A stretch of DNA of 64,000 nucleotides, from NCBI GenBank assembly GCA_905221605.1, contig CAJNDS010002074.1:192001-256000 (forward strand), in the 5' to 3' direction. Source of the DNA: Symbiodinium natans. Lineage: Eukaryota; Sar; Dinophyceae; Suessiales; Symbiodiniaceae. Positions 51,412-61,538 of this stretch are shown one piece after another. A program made the position numbers and the translations under genes. Position 1 is the stretch's first letter; each line of letters opens with the position of its first letter. A model generated the notes under the pieces. It saw only the letters and a program-made list of their open reading frames with translations, was not told the origin of the DNA and did no database searches.

Positions 51412-52425
51412 TCAGAAGATTCAGCATATGACGAAAGACCAACGCAGTGTTGCTAGCGCCGATGTGTTGCCGCAATCCGCTATGACCAAGCCAGGGAGAA
51501 GTTTTGGCTTCTTCGGTTGACCTGTCTTCGCAACTTCGCGAGTACCGGTCGCATGTGTAAGGGCATACCCGTGTGCCTGTTGGAAGCTGGCCTGCAGCAT
51601 TGCGCCAGGCGCGGTATCTTGGCAGGGGCCGATTCAAGTGTAGGGCGCAAGGGGAAGCGCTCTGTTCCTCTGTTCCTTGTTGTCACGCGGTGACAGATCA
51701 CTCGGCCTGGCGGACTCCGCACCACCGCAGTGGAGAACAGCACGAGGAGCTTTCGCAAAGCCTCGGCTTCGGCCACAGTGCACTACACCAACTCACGGGG
51801 AGAGTGGACTGTTCGATTTGAAGGCCTCCTTGTAGGTACCTTTCAACACAGAACCCCTCTTCCAACCGGACCCCATTAAGGGGGGGGGCTCAGGGGGCCC
51901 AATCCAATATGAAACCGCCCCGGTCACGGCAGCCAGCCGGGGCTCCGGCCCGAAGCCCAAACCCTGGACAGGCAAGGCGCCTGGCCTTTGGCGGTTTAGG
52001 ATTCTAGGGTTGAGAGGTGAGGTGGGTGTAGGGTTTAGGCCTTCGGGAAATTTAGGGTTTAGGATGCTTCGGGTTCGTGGCAAAGCCATGCACTCGCTGC
52101 ACAACTTCGCATCCATCACGAGCTGCATGGAGCTTGTCGGACCCATATTCATCGCCATCACATGGGAGGTTCCTGTCGATGTGCAACGTACAACTAGGAC
52201 TATGCGCGTCCCGTGTTGAGACCACGCTTGCCAGCATTATCGAGACGCAGGAAGCAAACGTCTAGGTGCGTCGTGGATTGCACAAACTTCGCTTTGAAAT
52301 TCGCGCTGCTTTGGGCATCCGGCCCAAAAAATGGAGCAATGATGCTTGGCTGTACATGTGGGCAGCACTGCGCCACAAAAGGCAAGACTTCTCGCATCCT
52401 GCCTGTGTTCATTTGCATGGGTGAC
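49912..52425 (-). CDS. Exon chain of unknown product(s), 49.9-52.4 kb
   Basis: Exon-like open segments on the minus strand: about 52,425-52,235 (VLPFVAQCCPHVQPSIIAPF), about 52,160-52,045 (MQLVMDAKLCSECMALPRT), about 51,776-51,640 (ALRKLLVLFSTAVVRSPPGR), about 51,355-51,115 (RRGWVLESFNRREAAFVEV), 50,968-50,914 (SALLRFVASSCRQLP) and about 49,990-49,912 (LLWQAERRWKPELVRLLRFW). The 50,968 exon has a textbook polypyrimidine acceptor and a GT donor that is the first GT of a TTTAGGG array. No family is recognised. They may continue the gene starting at 54,098; phases were not joined. Confidence 0.4.
49990..50053 (+). repeat. TTTAGGG array
   Basis: Nine perfect units. Confidence 0.96.
50088..50792 (+). 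CDS. Possible plus-strand ORF of 234 codons, unknown product
   Basis: The longest plus-strand frame in the window. The first third has biased composition, but the middle (SLATVPLPEKPRPASSALPP) looks protein-like. No family is recognised and the neighbours are all on the minus strand, so it may be antisense to introns. Confidence 0.22.
   Translation: MGGGFEVLIQFWISRFGVRVLLATASTFLMILYKGHPYGERAATQKLAAIHGNQMLHSGNFLGRGGGAPPANPCFHVFPVSEPLMLQFPNQPLTMSIFFLSALKAGPSMMAQQEGPSLATVPLPEKPRPASSALPPAGSSEERRAAASLSTQVQGLGVQVVAIRALSGFCGAGLRSIRLEQLFCSTVRRGPGTYKKPAKIYPLLHLEAQASGRPSILAFRQTVNCCKLLQFNNH
51036..51112 (+). repeat. TTTAGGG array
   Basis: About 11 units with TCTAGGG variants. Confidence 0.95.
51381..51407. 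repeat. (CA)13 microsatellite
   Basis: Perfect dinucleotide run. Confidence 0.95.
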
Positions 52426-53316
52426 TATACGGCACGTTTCAAACGCAAATCGCCTGTTCAAAAAAGACCTCCTTTCGCATGAGTTCAAAGTGATACCCTC
52501 CGCCGCAGGGAAGAAAGGGCCTCAGACGCTTAGTCTCACGGAGGAGCGTGCTGCGGAGACGATGCCAGAAGCAGTGCCGGCTGAGGCGTTCGCGCCTGCC
52601 TTCGCAGTGGCACCTCTCGTAGCTTTGCCACAGGCGAAGGGCCATCAAGCTGGCCAAGGCCTGCCAAGAATGCGGCTGCGGAAACCGGGCCTTCTCTCAC
52701 AGAAGCCCTACACCCAAGCCAAAAAACCTGAGGGTCTTGCTGTGTTTCTAAAGCAATGAGTCAGAGAGCTCGTTGTGCCTATAAAGCCAACTACAGGATG
52801 CGTTGGAAGCCCGGATGCCGCACAACCGCCCAGTCCAGTGTACTCAGCCCAAAAATGAAGGCCCGGCGCACGCGCCTGAGATCTTGAAGAGCGTGGGCCT
52901 CAGATGCCTCCTCCGCAGTCCGGTGACGACGCCCTCTCCGAGGCCCGAGACCTTTACCCGCCAGCCGATCAGGACCTCTGCAGAGGACTCTGCGCAACTG
53001 CTCCGAAGACTCTCACATCACGTCGCACCAGCTCTTGCACGGGAGCTCCACGCAAGGGGGGCCGAGCCTCCGGAGACTGGGCGCAGCGGCGAGCCGCGTC
53101 CGTGCGCCTTAATGAGCTTCGGTATAAGCAGCGCCACTTGGGCCGAAGGGAGCGTTGTGGGAACTTTGCGGGTTTGTGGGCTTTGTGGGAACTTTGTGGA
53201 TGCGATCGCGAAATTTGCTCTGAATGGGATCGGGGCCACTCCTTTGTCTCGAGATCCGACGGGGAGCACGGAGAGCAGGGGTCCCTCGTGTCCCGGGTGA
53301 GGCCCAGATCTCCCAA

Positions 53317-54098
53317 AGGTCTGCACAGCGATCTCCGGTTCAGCAGCAGAACTCCTTCTGCATGGCCCAGATGCCGGGAGCGTAAGACGGCGTCGCCCAG
53401 GTGTTCGCACAGAGTAGCCTCTGCATCTTCGACCACAAGGCCTCCGAAAGTGTTCTTCCCCCGCAGCCGCATCAGCCACAGCGTCAACTCTGCCCGGAAG
53501 CCCTTTCCGACATCGACAGCCAGCAGCTGCTGCGAGTCCTGAGGATGCAAGTATGCAAGCCCAAGTCTGCCACAGGCAGAGTCAATCTAAGCAGCCTTAA
53601 GCGCCCTTGAAAGCAACCAGCCATCCGCCCGTTTCTAGTGCACACTTCAGGCTCCACATGCAGGCTTAAATTGCCCGCCAGGTCGAAGGTGAGGCCAATG
53701 CCCACTTGCCGATCATCATGGAGACCCGGCCCCACTGCCAGGGTCCGAAGAGTGTCGCTGTGCACCCTGGAAACCTGGGAAGCGCTCTGGGAAAGCCCGA
53801 AACATTCTATATGAAACCTCCAGTTCGCTGACTGGCTGCTTTCTCCAACTCGGTAGGGCATCCAAGCTACCATGGACATGTCGGAGGTGAAGCTCACAAC
53901 CAGAAAGCGAGGCTGGCCCAGCTCATCAAGCTTGGCGAACACCCCCTCTGCCGGCACCAGGCGAATGAAGAATCCGACCTGCCAGGCACTGCACACCATT
54001 TCCGCACGGGAAGACAAACGAGCCAGCAAAGCGTATTTACACTCTCCGGGCTCACTCCGCCGGAACGTGAAAGAACAAAGATCATCATCAGCCATCAT
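53317..54098 (-). CDS. Hypothetical protein, first two exons of a downstream gene
   Basis: The first exon (54,098-53,658, 147 codons) starts at an ATG pair 38 bases after the stop codon of the alpha/beta hydrolase. It reads through without a stop (SFTFRRSEPGECKY, GFFIRLVPAEGVFAKLDE). A GT donor at 53,657 in phase 0 leads to an AG acceptor before 53,538, where a second open exon begins (QQLLAVDVGKGFRAELTLW) and ends near 53,317. The amphipathic strand pattern (FLVVSFTSDMSMVAWMPYR, HIECFGLSQSA) suggests a beta-rich fold, but I recognise no family. More 3' exons probably follow. Confidence 0.6.
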
Positions 54099-54137
54099 CA
54101 GCCATCATCAGCCCTCATCAGCCCCTCATCAGCTCCT
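54083..54137. repeat. TCATCAGCC minisatellite at a gene boundary
   Basis: Five or six units of 9-11 bp between the stop codon of the alpha/beta hydrolase and the first ATG of the next gene on the minus strand. Confidence 0.85.
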
Positions 54138-57100
54138 CATCGGTTGTTGCTTTGCTCTTGGCCGGCCTCCGCCTTGCTGTCGCCGAGCTCCACCACTGCG
54201 CTTGCAGTGACGGGCCTCTGGCATCGCTTTCCGTTGCAGAGCGCCATCTGACCAAGAGCCGGCACCAGCCGCATCTGCCGAGGAAAAAGAATCAGATGCC
54301 AAATTCCATCAAGCAACAGACACGGAACAAAGTGACGAAAATCGCCTGCCAGCAGATCTCAGCACCTTCTCGTTCTAAATCCTTGCCTCATACACGGCAG
54401 ATGAGCTCAAGCAGATGATCCAGTGGCTCAACGCTTCATGAGGATCAGAAAAGGACTCTTGGACCTACACCCCAAACCCTGAACCCTAAACCCTAAACCC
54501 TAAAACCCTAAACCCTAAACTTGGACCTACCCTGTCAGCTCTCCTTTTTGCGATGCCTTGTGCAGGCTTCGGCAGCCCAGGTCCAAAGAGGTCGCTGAGC
54601 CCCGCCGTGTGAAGCTCCAGCAGGGCATCCTAGAAAAGTGTCGGTTTGGGGTTTAGGGTTTAGGGTTGAGGGTTTCGGGTTGAGGGTTTAGCGCAACTGC
54701 TGGGGGTCGCGAGAACTTTCGTGGATCCCCATCCTGAACTCTTACAATCTGGCGCCGAGTCACCAGCCGCGGGGCATGAAATGCCCTGCACAGAAAGAGG
54801 GTGGCCTTCTGCCTGCCGAAACGGCACGAGTAACACCAACTGAGGTTTCAAAAGGGCTCCTAGGCCAGAACGACCAGACTGCCCAAACAGGAAATCCCAG
54901 TGATGCATGGTGCCTGCACACGACAGATCTTGAAGAGTGATGGTCCCCCTCGGTCAGGTAAAACTCCTTCTCTCCGTGGTAGGCTTGGCAGAGCTCCTCC
55001 TTGACCAACAAACCAGCTCGCCAAGAGCTTCATAAAAATGGGTCCCATATAATCAAATAATTGACATCCCTCCCCTCGAAGCCTCCTTTCTAAGCCTCCC
55101 CTCTAAAACCGAAACACCTCCCTAAGCCACCCAGTAGCCATCTTAACCCTAAACCCGAAACCCGAAACCCTAAACCCCAAACCCGAAACCCTAAACCCTA
55201 AACCCCAAACCCTAAACCCTAAACCCAAACTTGCAGGTTCAAGGAGAGGCCGGGGGGCAGCATGCCACGGGGTGATGAAGTCGTCACCGCGTGCTGCAAT
55301 GAACCTGAAGAGTGCTACTGTAGGGTTTAGGGTTTAGGGTTAAGGGTTTAGGGTTTAGGGTTTAGGGTTTAGGGTTCAGGGTTTAGGGTTTAGGGTTTAG
55401 GGTTTAGGGTTTAGGGCTTAGGGTTTAGGGTTTAGGGGTTTAGGGGTTTAGGGGTTTAGGGGTCTAGGGTTTAGGGGGCTTCAAAAGGCGTGAAGGGCTT
55501 GCAAGGGTTTTTGAAAGGCTTTAAAGGGCTTTAAAGGGCTTTGAAGGGCTTTAAAAAAAAGCTTCAAAGGGTTAAGGTTCTATGGGGCTTGCTGGGCTTA
55601 AAGCTTGCAGGGTTTAAGATTTCATGGCTTTGGGCTAGTTTCAGGGCGGTTGAGACTTTATGGCTTAAGGTTTAGATTTCGACTCAAGATGGCTTGGGGC
55701 CGTAGATTTAACAAAACGAATGCCGTCGTGATATCGAGCGCCTTAGGCCTACAAAGGATCGAGTGCTTTAAAGGCCTACAAAGGATTGATGGTTGAGGCC
55801 TAGGTCTGAAGGGGTTCTAGGTTTGGGGCTTGGGTCCTGCAGCAGAGACGCAAGGCTGGCATAAAGCACTTTCTCGCATGACTCTTGCCTTCGAGATCCT
55901 CCGAGAAACCCGTCTCAGAGGAGAAGTTGGGCAGCTGAGAAGCGCGTTACGACCCGCCAAGGACACTCTGCTAGCACACCAGAGATGCAGCAGTCCTCAA
56001 TGTCGAACCCCGCCCTGGCTCGTATGGCTGCTCGAGCTCCCGGAATGATGGCACCTTCGTCCATGCACTCGTCCCTGCGCTTCGTGCGAAAACCCGCCCC
56101 TCCGCGCAGAAAGGCACAGCAGCAGCACACCCTTGAATGAGGCATGCACGGGTGGCCCACGAGGGAAACATCGCCTGGCTGGCATGGAGCGAACAATGCA
56201 GTCCGCACGGCACAGATTGGCGTAGATGTTGGGGGAGAGTGGGCTCTACGAGGTTCCGGGTACTCCCTGCACTCCCCGCGCCTTCCTGCCGGCAAGATCC
56301 GTCGCAAGGTCTCGGAGAGATGCGAACCTTGTCCCAACCAACATGTCACCATCCTTGAACCCGATCTGCCAGCACGTGTATGTGCGTGCTTACGAGACAG
56401 CTCCTGAGCCGCGAGCGGGCTGTCCAGCACCAGCGCAGCAATGGATGGATCACGATCAGCATGCAGCAGAGCCTGGGGAGACCCAGGATGCGCAGAGCAA
56501 GATTGGGCACGTTTGGCCCACACCACCCAAAGATTCTGAAGTCCCCTGAACACAGCGGCCGTTTCGGCATCGTATAAAACACAATGCCAGCTGGTTAGGA
56601 CAGGTTTGCACGAAACAAATACAACTAGCTTGGAAGGCTGCTCTTCGATCGAAGGTGCCGTGACGGCCCCCATTGAGCGACCCCATAAGGCCACTTGCGA
56701 GGCTTTTCCCGTTGCACGGAGGTGGGCGATGCAGGTGGCCAAGTCCTCCCGCTCAAACCTCAGGTAGGCATGGGCGGGCTTAAGGAATCTATAGGGGGGT
56801 CCATGGATTATCTGTGTGGCGTCGACATGTCGCACGTTCCTAAGCCATTCCTGAACGGATGTACTCTTAATATACCATTCATCATGCTACTTATGCTTAA
56901 TAGAAACACGCAGAAATCCAGCTCCGAGAGCACGTAGCAGCACGGCTGCACTTGCAAGGCTCTGTAGGGTAGAGCTGCCATCAGAAGTGCTTACCGTGTT
57001 TGTGAGAAGAAATCGTTAGTCCTACTTCCTTGTGGGATGAGAGAAATCATTGAGAAACCCCTGATATACCGCAGGATGTTTATGCGTCTCAACAGTCTGA

Positions 57101-58180
57101 CTAAACATGTTTTGACACGTTTCGCCACAGCAACAATCAACAGAAGGAGCTACTGCGACTAAAGCACCACCCCAGGGACACATAGTCACCTTCGGAGATT
57201 CCGCAGCCTGCAAAGTCGAAGCAGAAAAGGCTGATCCGAAGCGGAAGCAACAGCCTTAGATTGCAGAGACTTCAAATTCTGCGACATAGGTCAGCAGCAA
57301 GCACTTGTACTTGCAACTGGCTTCATGTGCAAGCGTGCGGCGGCAGCAAAGGCAGAGCTTCCAGTCTGCATGATGAGTTCCCATGCAAGAAGATGACCTT
57401 TGATTCACTTGGCAAGCCCTAAGTGTCGATGACCGCCGATCACATGCCAACATCATCAATAGCACAGGCGGGCTGCACAAGGCCGATCCATTGATGACCA
57501 GTTCTCCTCACAACAGCCACATGTGTTGCACTGCAGGCAGAGTTCAGCACTGCAAAGTTAGCAGACCGCCAATTTGTCACGCTTTATTAAAGTGCACTTG
57601 GGGCCGGCGTGAAGGAAAAGAAGTTGCGGGACACTGGGTTGCTGGCCAGGTAGAGAAACATGATCACTCCGACGGACCGTGTCTGGAAGACAGGCATTTC
57701 GATTGAACTACGAGCAAGGCCACGCTTGCTAGAAACAGCACAATGCCAAGTTGACGAAGAGACGCATAAGTAAGACCCAAGGGAACCTTCCCCAAGCAGG
57801 GGACCGCAAAGGCAAACCATAGCTGCAAAGGGCCGCCAACAAGGCCATCACCGCATGACGATCAACACTACTACTATGTTACTACTATACTATAACTAGA
57901 TTAGTACTATATTACTACTTCATTACTACTATATTGCTACTACATTGCTACTTTATTGCTACTATATCGCTGCTATCCTCCGGCTGGCCAGGCTCCGGAA
58001 TTGGCTCGAAGAGTGAACACCTGAGCTAAAACCCTTTGCAGAGGAGTATCGACGGGAAAGGAAGACAGGATTGGCGACCCACAGTGGGGCGATTCATACT
58101 GCGACTTCCTGGAATCCGGGATGCTGGAGTGACTGCCCACGTGGGTTCTGAAGCACCAAGTCCTCACGACGTCCATGCCC
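54137..58180 (-). CDS. Alpha/beta hydrolase (serine aminopeptidase-like), at least 13 exons
   Basis: Exons in order: 58,180-58,125; 58,020-57,978; 57,397-57,354; 57,254-57,168; 56,758-56,659; 56,472-56,417; 56,327-56,286; 56,074-55,992; 55,888-55,852; 55,304-55,259; 54,999-54,889; 54,629-54,531; 54,274-54,137 (stop). All phases join without a stop. Acceptors are AG (mostly AG|G); donors are GT, GC (six) and GA (two). The protein shows the oxyanion strand VIFLHGNSS, FDFAGCGISEG, the nucleophile elbow GRSMGA, the acid GDDFITP and the catalytic His in EGDHHSS, so the Ser-Asp-His triad is complete. It belongs to the ABHD13/17-like serine hydrolases often seen in protists; the substrate is unknown. 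Further 5' exons are likely. The last exon is the least certain. Several introns carry TTTAGGG arrays. Confidence 0.85.
54477..54520 (-). repeat. CCCTAAA array in an intron of the alpha/beta hydrolase
   Basis: About six units between the exons at 54,531 and 54,274. Confidence 0.93.
54649..54692 (+). repeat. TTTAGGG array in an intron of the alpha/beta hydrolase
   Basis: About six degenerate units in the intron 54,630-54,888. Confidence 0.9.
55146..55229 (-). repeat. CCCTAAA array in an intron of the alpha/beta hydrolase
   Basis: About 12 units with CCCGAAA variants, in the intron 55,000-55,258. Confidence 0.95.
55321..55476 (+). repeat. TTTAGGG array in an intron of the alpha/beta hydrolase
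   Basis: About 21 units, in the intron 55,305-55,851, 17 bases upstream of the next exon on the minus strand. Confidence 0.96.
57866..57975. repeat. TACTACTAT-type simple repeat
   Basis: Degenerate TAC/TAT triplets in the intron 57,398-57,977. Confidence 0.85.
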
Positions 58181-58289
58181 CTGCCGAGGGAGGGTAGTAA
58201 GCAGGCAATAAGGGCAGTACTCAGTAGCGGCTCAGTAGCGTCAAAGCTTGAAGTGAAGGAAGACCAGTGAAGACGTACAATGATACAGA

Positions 58290-58510
58290 AAAGTATTGTA
58301 ATTCAGTAATATAATATTAAAATAATATAATAATATAGTAACATAGTAAAATAATAATATAGTAATGTAGTAATGTAGTAATACAGGAATATAATGACAT
58401 AATAATATAATGATATAATTATATAAAAATATAGCAATATAGCAATAAAGCAATATGGTAATATAAAAATGCAATAATGTAGTCTATAGTAATACATTAG
58501 AAATATAGAC
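58290..58510. repeat. AT-rich microsatellite (ATAATATAG)
   Basis: Degenerate TAATATAG units. Confidence 0.85.
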
Positions 58511-58559
58511 ATATGCTCATAACAGTGTAGGTGCCCCCCATTCTACCCCCTGCCCCCCC

Positions 58560-58560
<1 letters not shown>

Positions 58561-58611
<51 letters not shown>
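58561..58611 (+). repeat. Poly-C tract, about 51 bases
   Basis: Uninterrupted C, preceded by shorter C runs. Confidence 0.9.
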
Positions 58612-58613
<2 letters not shown>

Positions 58614-58899
58614 CCTTGTCCGCAATTCGGAAGGTCGATGGCCCAAGCTTCGTCGGCGTGTACCGGCATCGCGGTGGCCTCTCAGTCACGAGTATATTTA
58701 ATACTACAGCAAAAAAATAAGAGGACTAAGCCCTATAAGACTAACAACAACCGAACATAGTAAAGAATGTATCACATCACGTGAAGTCATTCTATCATAA
58801 CAAAGTAGTGTTTCTGCCCGCTCGAGGCCTGATAATCAGGCTGAGCAACAAGTCCACTGGAGAGCGAAGATCGACCTGTCGGAATTGCCAGCCAATGCA

Positions 58900-60105
58900 G
58901 GTTGCATGCATCGGGTGTGTCCCCGAACATGGGGTCGGGGGGGGAGGGGGCCGGGGGTCTACCGAATAAACGAATATGCCCCAACAAACATAGTAGGGTT
59001 CCCATTGTTCGAAGTATAGAACACATGACAGCTCTTGGGTTCGCCTGCTCCAGTTGAACCTGCTGCAGCTCGGCTGGTGGCATGCGGAAGCCATTGGTCA
59101 AGGCTCCATGCCCCAAAAAAAACAAAGCTCCGCTCCCTGGCGAGAAGCTGTTGAACATAGTTGTATTGACAATGTGCCGGCCTACAAAAATTCGCTTGCC
59201 GCCTCCTTCTCGCTCCGCGCCATGTGCGAAACTTGCATCACACAAGTGCTTTGCCCGCTTGATGGCTGCAGCGCTTGGAACAGTGACCCAAGACGGCTTT
59301 ACTTCCTCGCCTGGAACTCACCACTTGCAAACGAGCTCTCATGGCAAGTACTGCAAATGAATGCTGGAGCCCTCGCCCAAGCTTCTCGAGCTTGCTGGCT
59401 GGCAGGGGCCTGCTGCATGTCTCACAGCAAGCTCATGACAGGACGCTGCAAATCTAGAAAGGATCTCCTTCCAACGACGCCCCCTGGGGTTCACATGCCA
59501 AAGCATCTGAGACAGCTTAAAGAACGGTCCTAAGTCAAGCTCCGTCAGTCTATCCCAAAATGTGGCCGTGGATGAAACTCGCGACCAATCAATTCCAGAA
59601 CCCGTCCGATCAAACGAACTCTGATTCTCAAGCACGGGCTAATAAGCTTACACAGCCAGAGTCACCGTGCCTCCTGCCCTTCAGAGGTACCTCTGCAAAG
59701 GGTGCTCAGGCAGAGAGAGACGCGTGCTTGTTGACACATACCTTGTAGATAGATGTATCACTCTGCCAAAGCCCGGACCTCGCCGCATGGCTGCCGTCCG
59801 CAGCCCGAGCCAAAGCCTTCGTGTCGCTCTTTTTGTGTCCGAGTCAGTAGAATCTGTAAAGCGCCCCACCAGTTCAAAGCCCGCATGTCCCCCGAGACTG
59901 CAACGTATGAGCCATGCAGTGCAAGGTGGCCAGGTGGAGCGACACCAGCGACGGCAGCGTGGCCTCAATGGGATCTGCACTCATCCGCACTCTTCCTCGC
60001 TGTCAAGACGGGAAATGCTCCGGCACGTGAACCTCCGCCAGCACCAGCCGCGCAGCGTCGACGAGCGCCGCCGGCGATGGACAGAACAAGGCGGCCTTTA
60101 AACTT
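58900..60105 (-). CDS. Hypothetical multi-exon gene, 58.9-60.1 kb
   Basis: Open minus-strand segments: about 60,102-60,025 (SPAALVDAARLVLAEVHVPE), about 59,985-59,895 (IEATLPSLVSLHLATLH), 59,816-59,742 (25 codons between an AG|G acceptor and a consensus AAG|GTATGT donor), about 59,635-59,380 (LTELDLGPFFKLSQMLWHV, WKEILSRFAASCHELAV) and about 59,303-59,060 (GKRIFVGRHIVNTTMFNSF, FLGHGALTNGFRMPPAEL). The 59,816-59,742 exon is firm; the others have approximate ends. I recognise no domain. It lies upstream of the alpha/beta hydrolase on the same strand, separated by AT-rich microsatellite and poly-C. Confidence 0.45.
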
Positions 60106-60113
60106 GTGTTGTA

Positions 60114-60200
60114 GGCATATTGTAGGGTATTGTAGGGTAGGGTATTGTAGGGTACTGTAGGGTATTGTAGGGCATACTGTAGGGTACTGTGGGGTATTGC
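60114..60200. repeat. GTAGGGTATT minisatellite
   Basis: About eight units of TGTAGGGTAT with variants. Confidence 0.88.
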
Positions 60201-60304
60201 AGAACATGAGGCATCTTCCAAGGATGCCGGGCTACTGAGCTACCGGGCCTGCTTGGACAGCGTCTCCCTTACCTGCTCAGACAATCAAGAACACTCGAAA
60301 GGCT

Positions 60305-60346
60305 AGGGTTTTAGGGTTTAGGGTTTAGGGTTTAGGATTTAGGGTT
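60305..60346 (+). repeat. TTTAGGG array
   Basis: About six units. Confidence 0.93.
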
Positions 60347-60675
60347 ATAGGGCGTTCATCAAGGAAGCAAGGGCTTCTAGGCTACAGCAGCCTCAAATGT
60401 GGAGATGTCAACAGAACAGAGGCAGGGAGAGCGCCCTCATGCAATGCCTTAAAGACAGCGTGCATCAGGCCAAGGGCGTCACCCAAAGTAGCTCCGCCAG
60501 CGATGAGTCTGCCAGCCTCACGTCCTAAACCCTAAACCCTAAACTTGACCCTCACACAGAGAGCTGAGTGGCCGGGCTGGGTTGTCAGGGTCGACCACAC
60601 CTCGCTGAAGAAGCCAAAGCATGAGTGGACCTCAGTACTTGGCGGCTTTTGGAGGAGGCGCCCTGTGGGTTTTAA

Positions 60676-61533
60676 GCATGTTCCGTGAACTTCCTGTGAC
60701 AATCTCGCTCGGCCTTTTGAAGGAGCTTCAAGGTGTCAGTGGTGCCAGTGGCACCCCAATCTCTTGCACTGTCAAACTGCAAGGTGGCTCTCTGCTGAAC
60801 TTCTCGACTGTCCAAAGGGCCAAAGGGAGCAAATAAGATTCATATGATACGCAGTCTAGCCGAGCGAAGTTTTAGGATGGTTTTCGTGAGCCTGCGGTTC
60901 AATAGCTCCCGAGAAGTGCACGTACAGCCCCCGTGCATACTTGACAAGTGTCACTATTCTGGTCCTTTTGGGACGCAGCCCAGTTCAATGCCTGTACAAG
61001 AAGCCAGCGCTTCATCTTCACAGCGCGCGGCCTATCCAAGGACGTCTGTGTGACGGCCTTCTGTGCGGGGCAATCGAAAGCGATACAGCCCGAAAGCGAT
61101 CCTAGATCCCAAGAGCCAACAGCCAAGCGGGCTTAAGGAAGCCTCCCAGTCCTACTCGTACATCTCAGCCTCAGTTTGGGAAAGTCGCGTTGTGTAGTCT
61201 GTTTGGTCATGTGACTAGCACATCCCCATCGCTGCTCGATGCCAAAAGCCTGAATTTGAAATCACTTGAACCAAGGATAAGTCTGGTCACCGGAGCTTGA
61301 TAAGAAGTGCTTCTGCCCTCTTCTTCGCAGGACCAGTGCTGCGAAAGCTCTTCCTTGACGCATTTGCTGCTTAAGGCTTCGCCAGCGCAGATGCGTTCGA
61401 ACTGTGGTCCTATTGGTCCCATGATCATTCGTGAATTGAATTCTCGTTCATTTGATTTCGTTTGCGGAGGCTTCCTGTCAACTTGGCGCCTCGATTTTGA
61501 CGCGGCGCAGCTGACAGATGCAAGCGACCACAA
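60676..61533 (-). CDS. Hypothetical multi-exon gene, 60.7-61.5 kb
   Basis: Three open segments on the minus strand: about 61,533-61,210 (NSRMIMGPIGPQFERICAGE, APVTRLILGSSDFKFRLL), about 61,126-60,900 (GCIAFDCPAQKAVTQTSLDR, RWLLVQALNWAASQKDQ) and about 60,815-60,676 (RATLQFDSARDWGATGTTDT, ending KFTEHA then TAA). The plus strand is also open at 60,621-60,836, so the last segment is less certain. No family is recognised. The gene lies just downstream of the trypsin-CUB gene in the same direction. Confidence 0.35.
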
Positions 61534-61538
61534 ACGGC

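Noticed and set aside
52904-53542. 212-codon plus-strand frame
   Set aside because: The minus strand over the same bases gives a better exon with an AG acceptor; the plus frame is Ser/Arg-biased.
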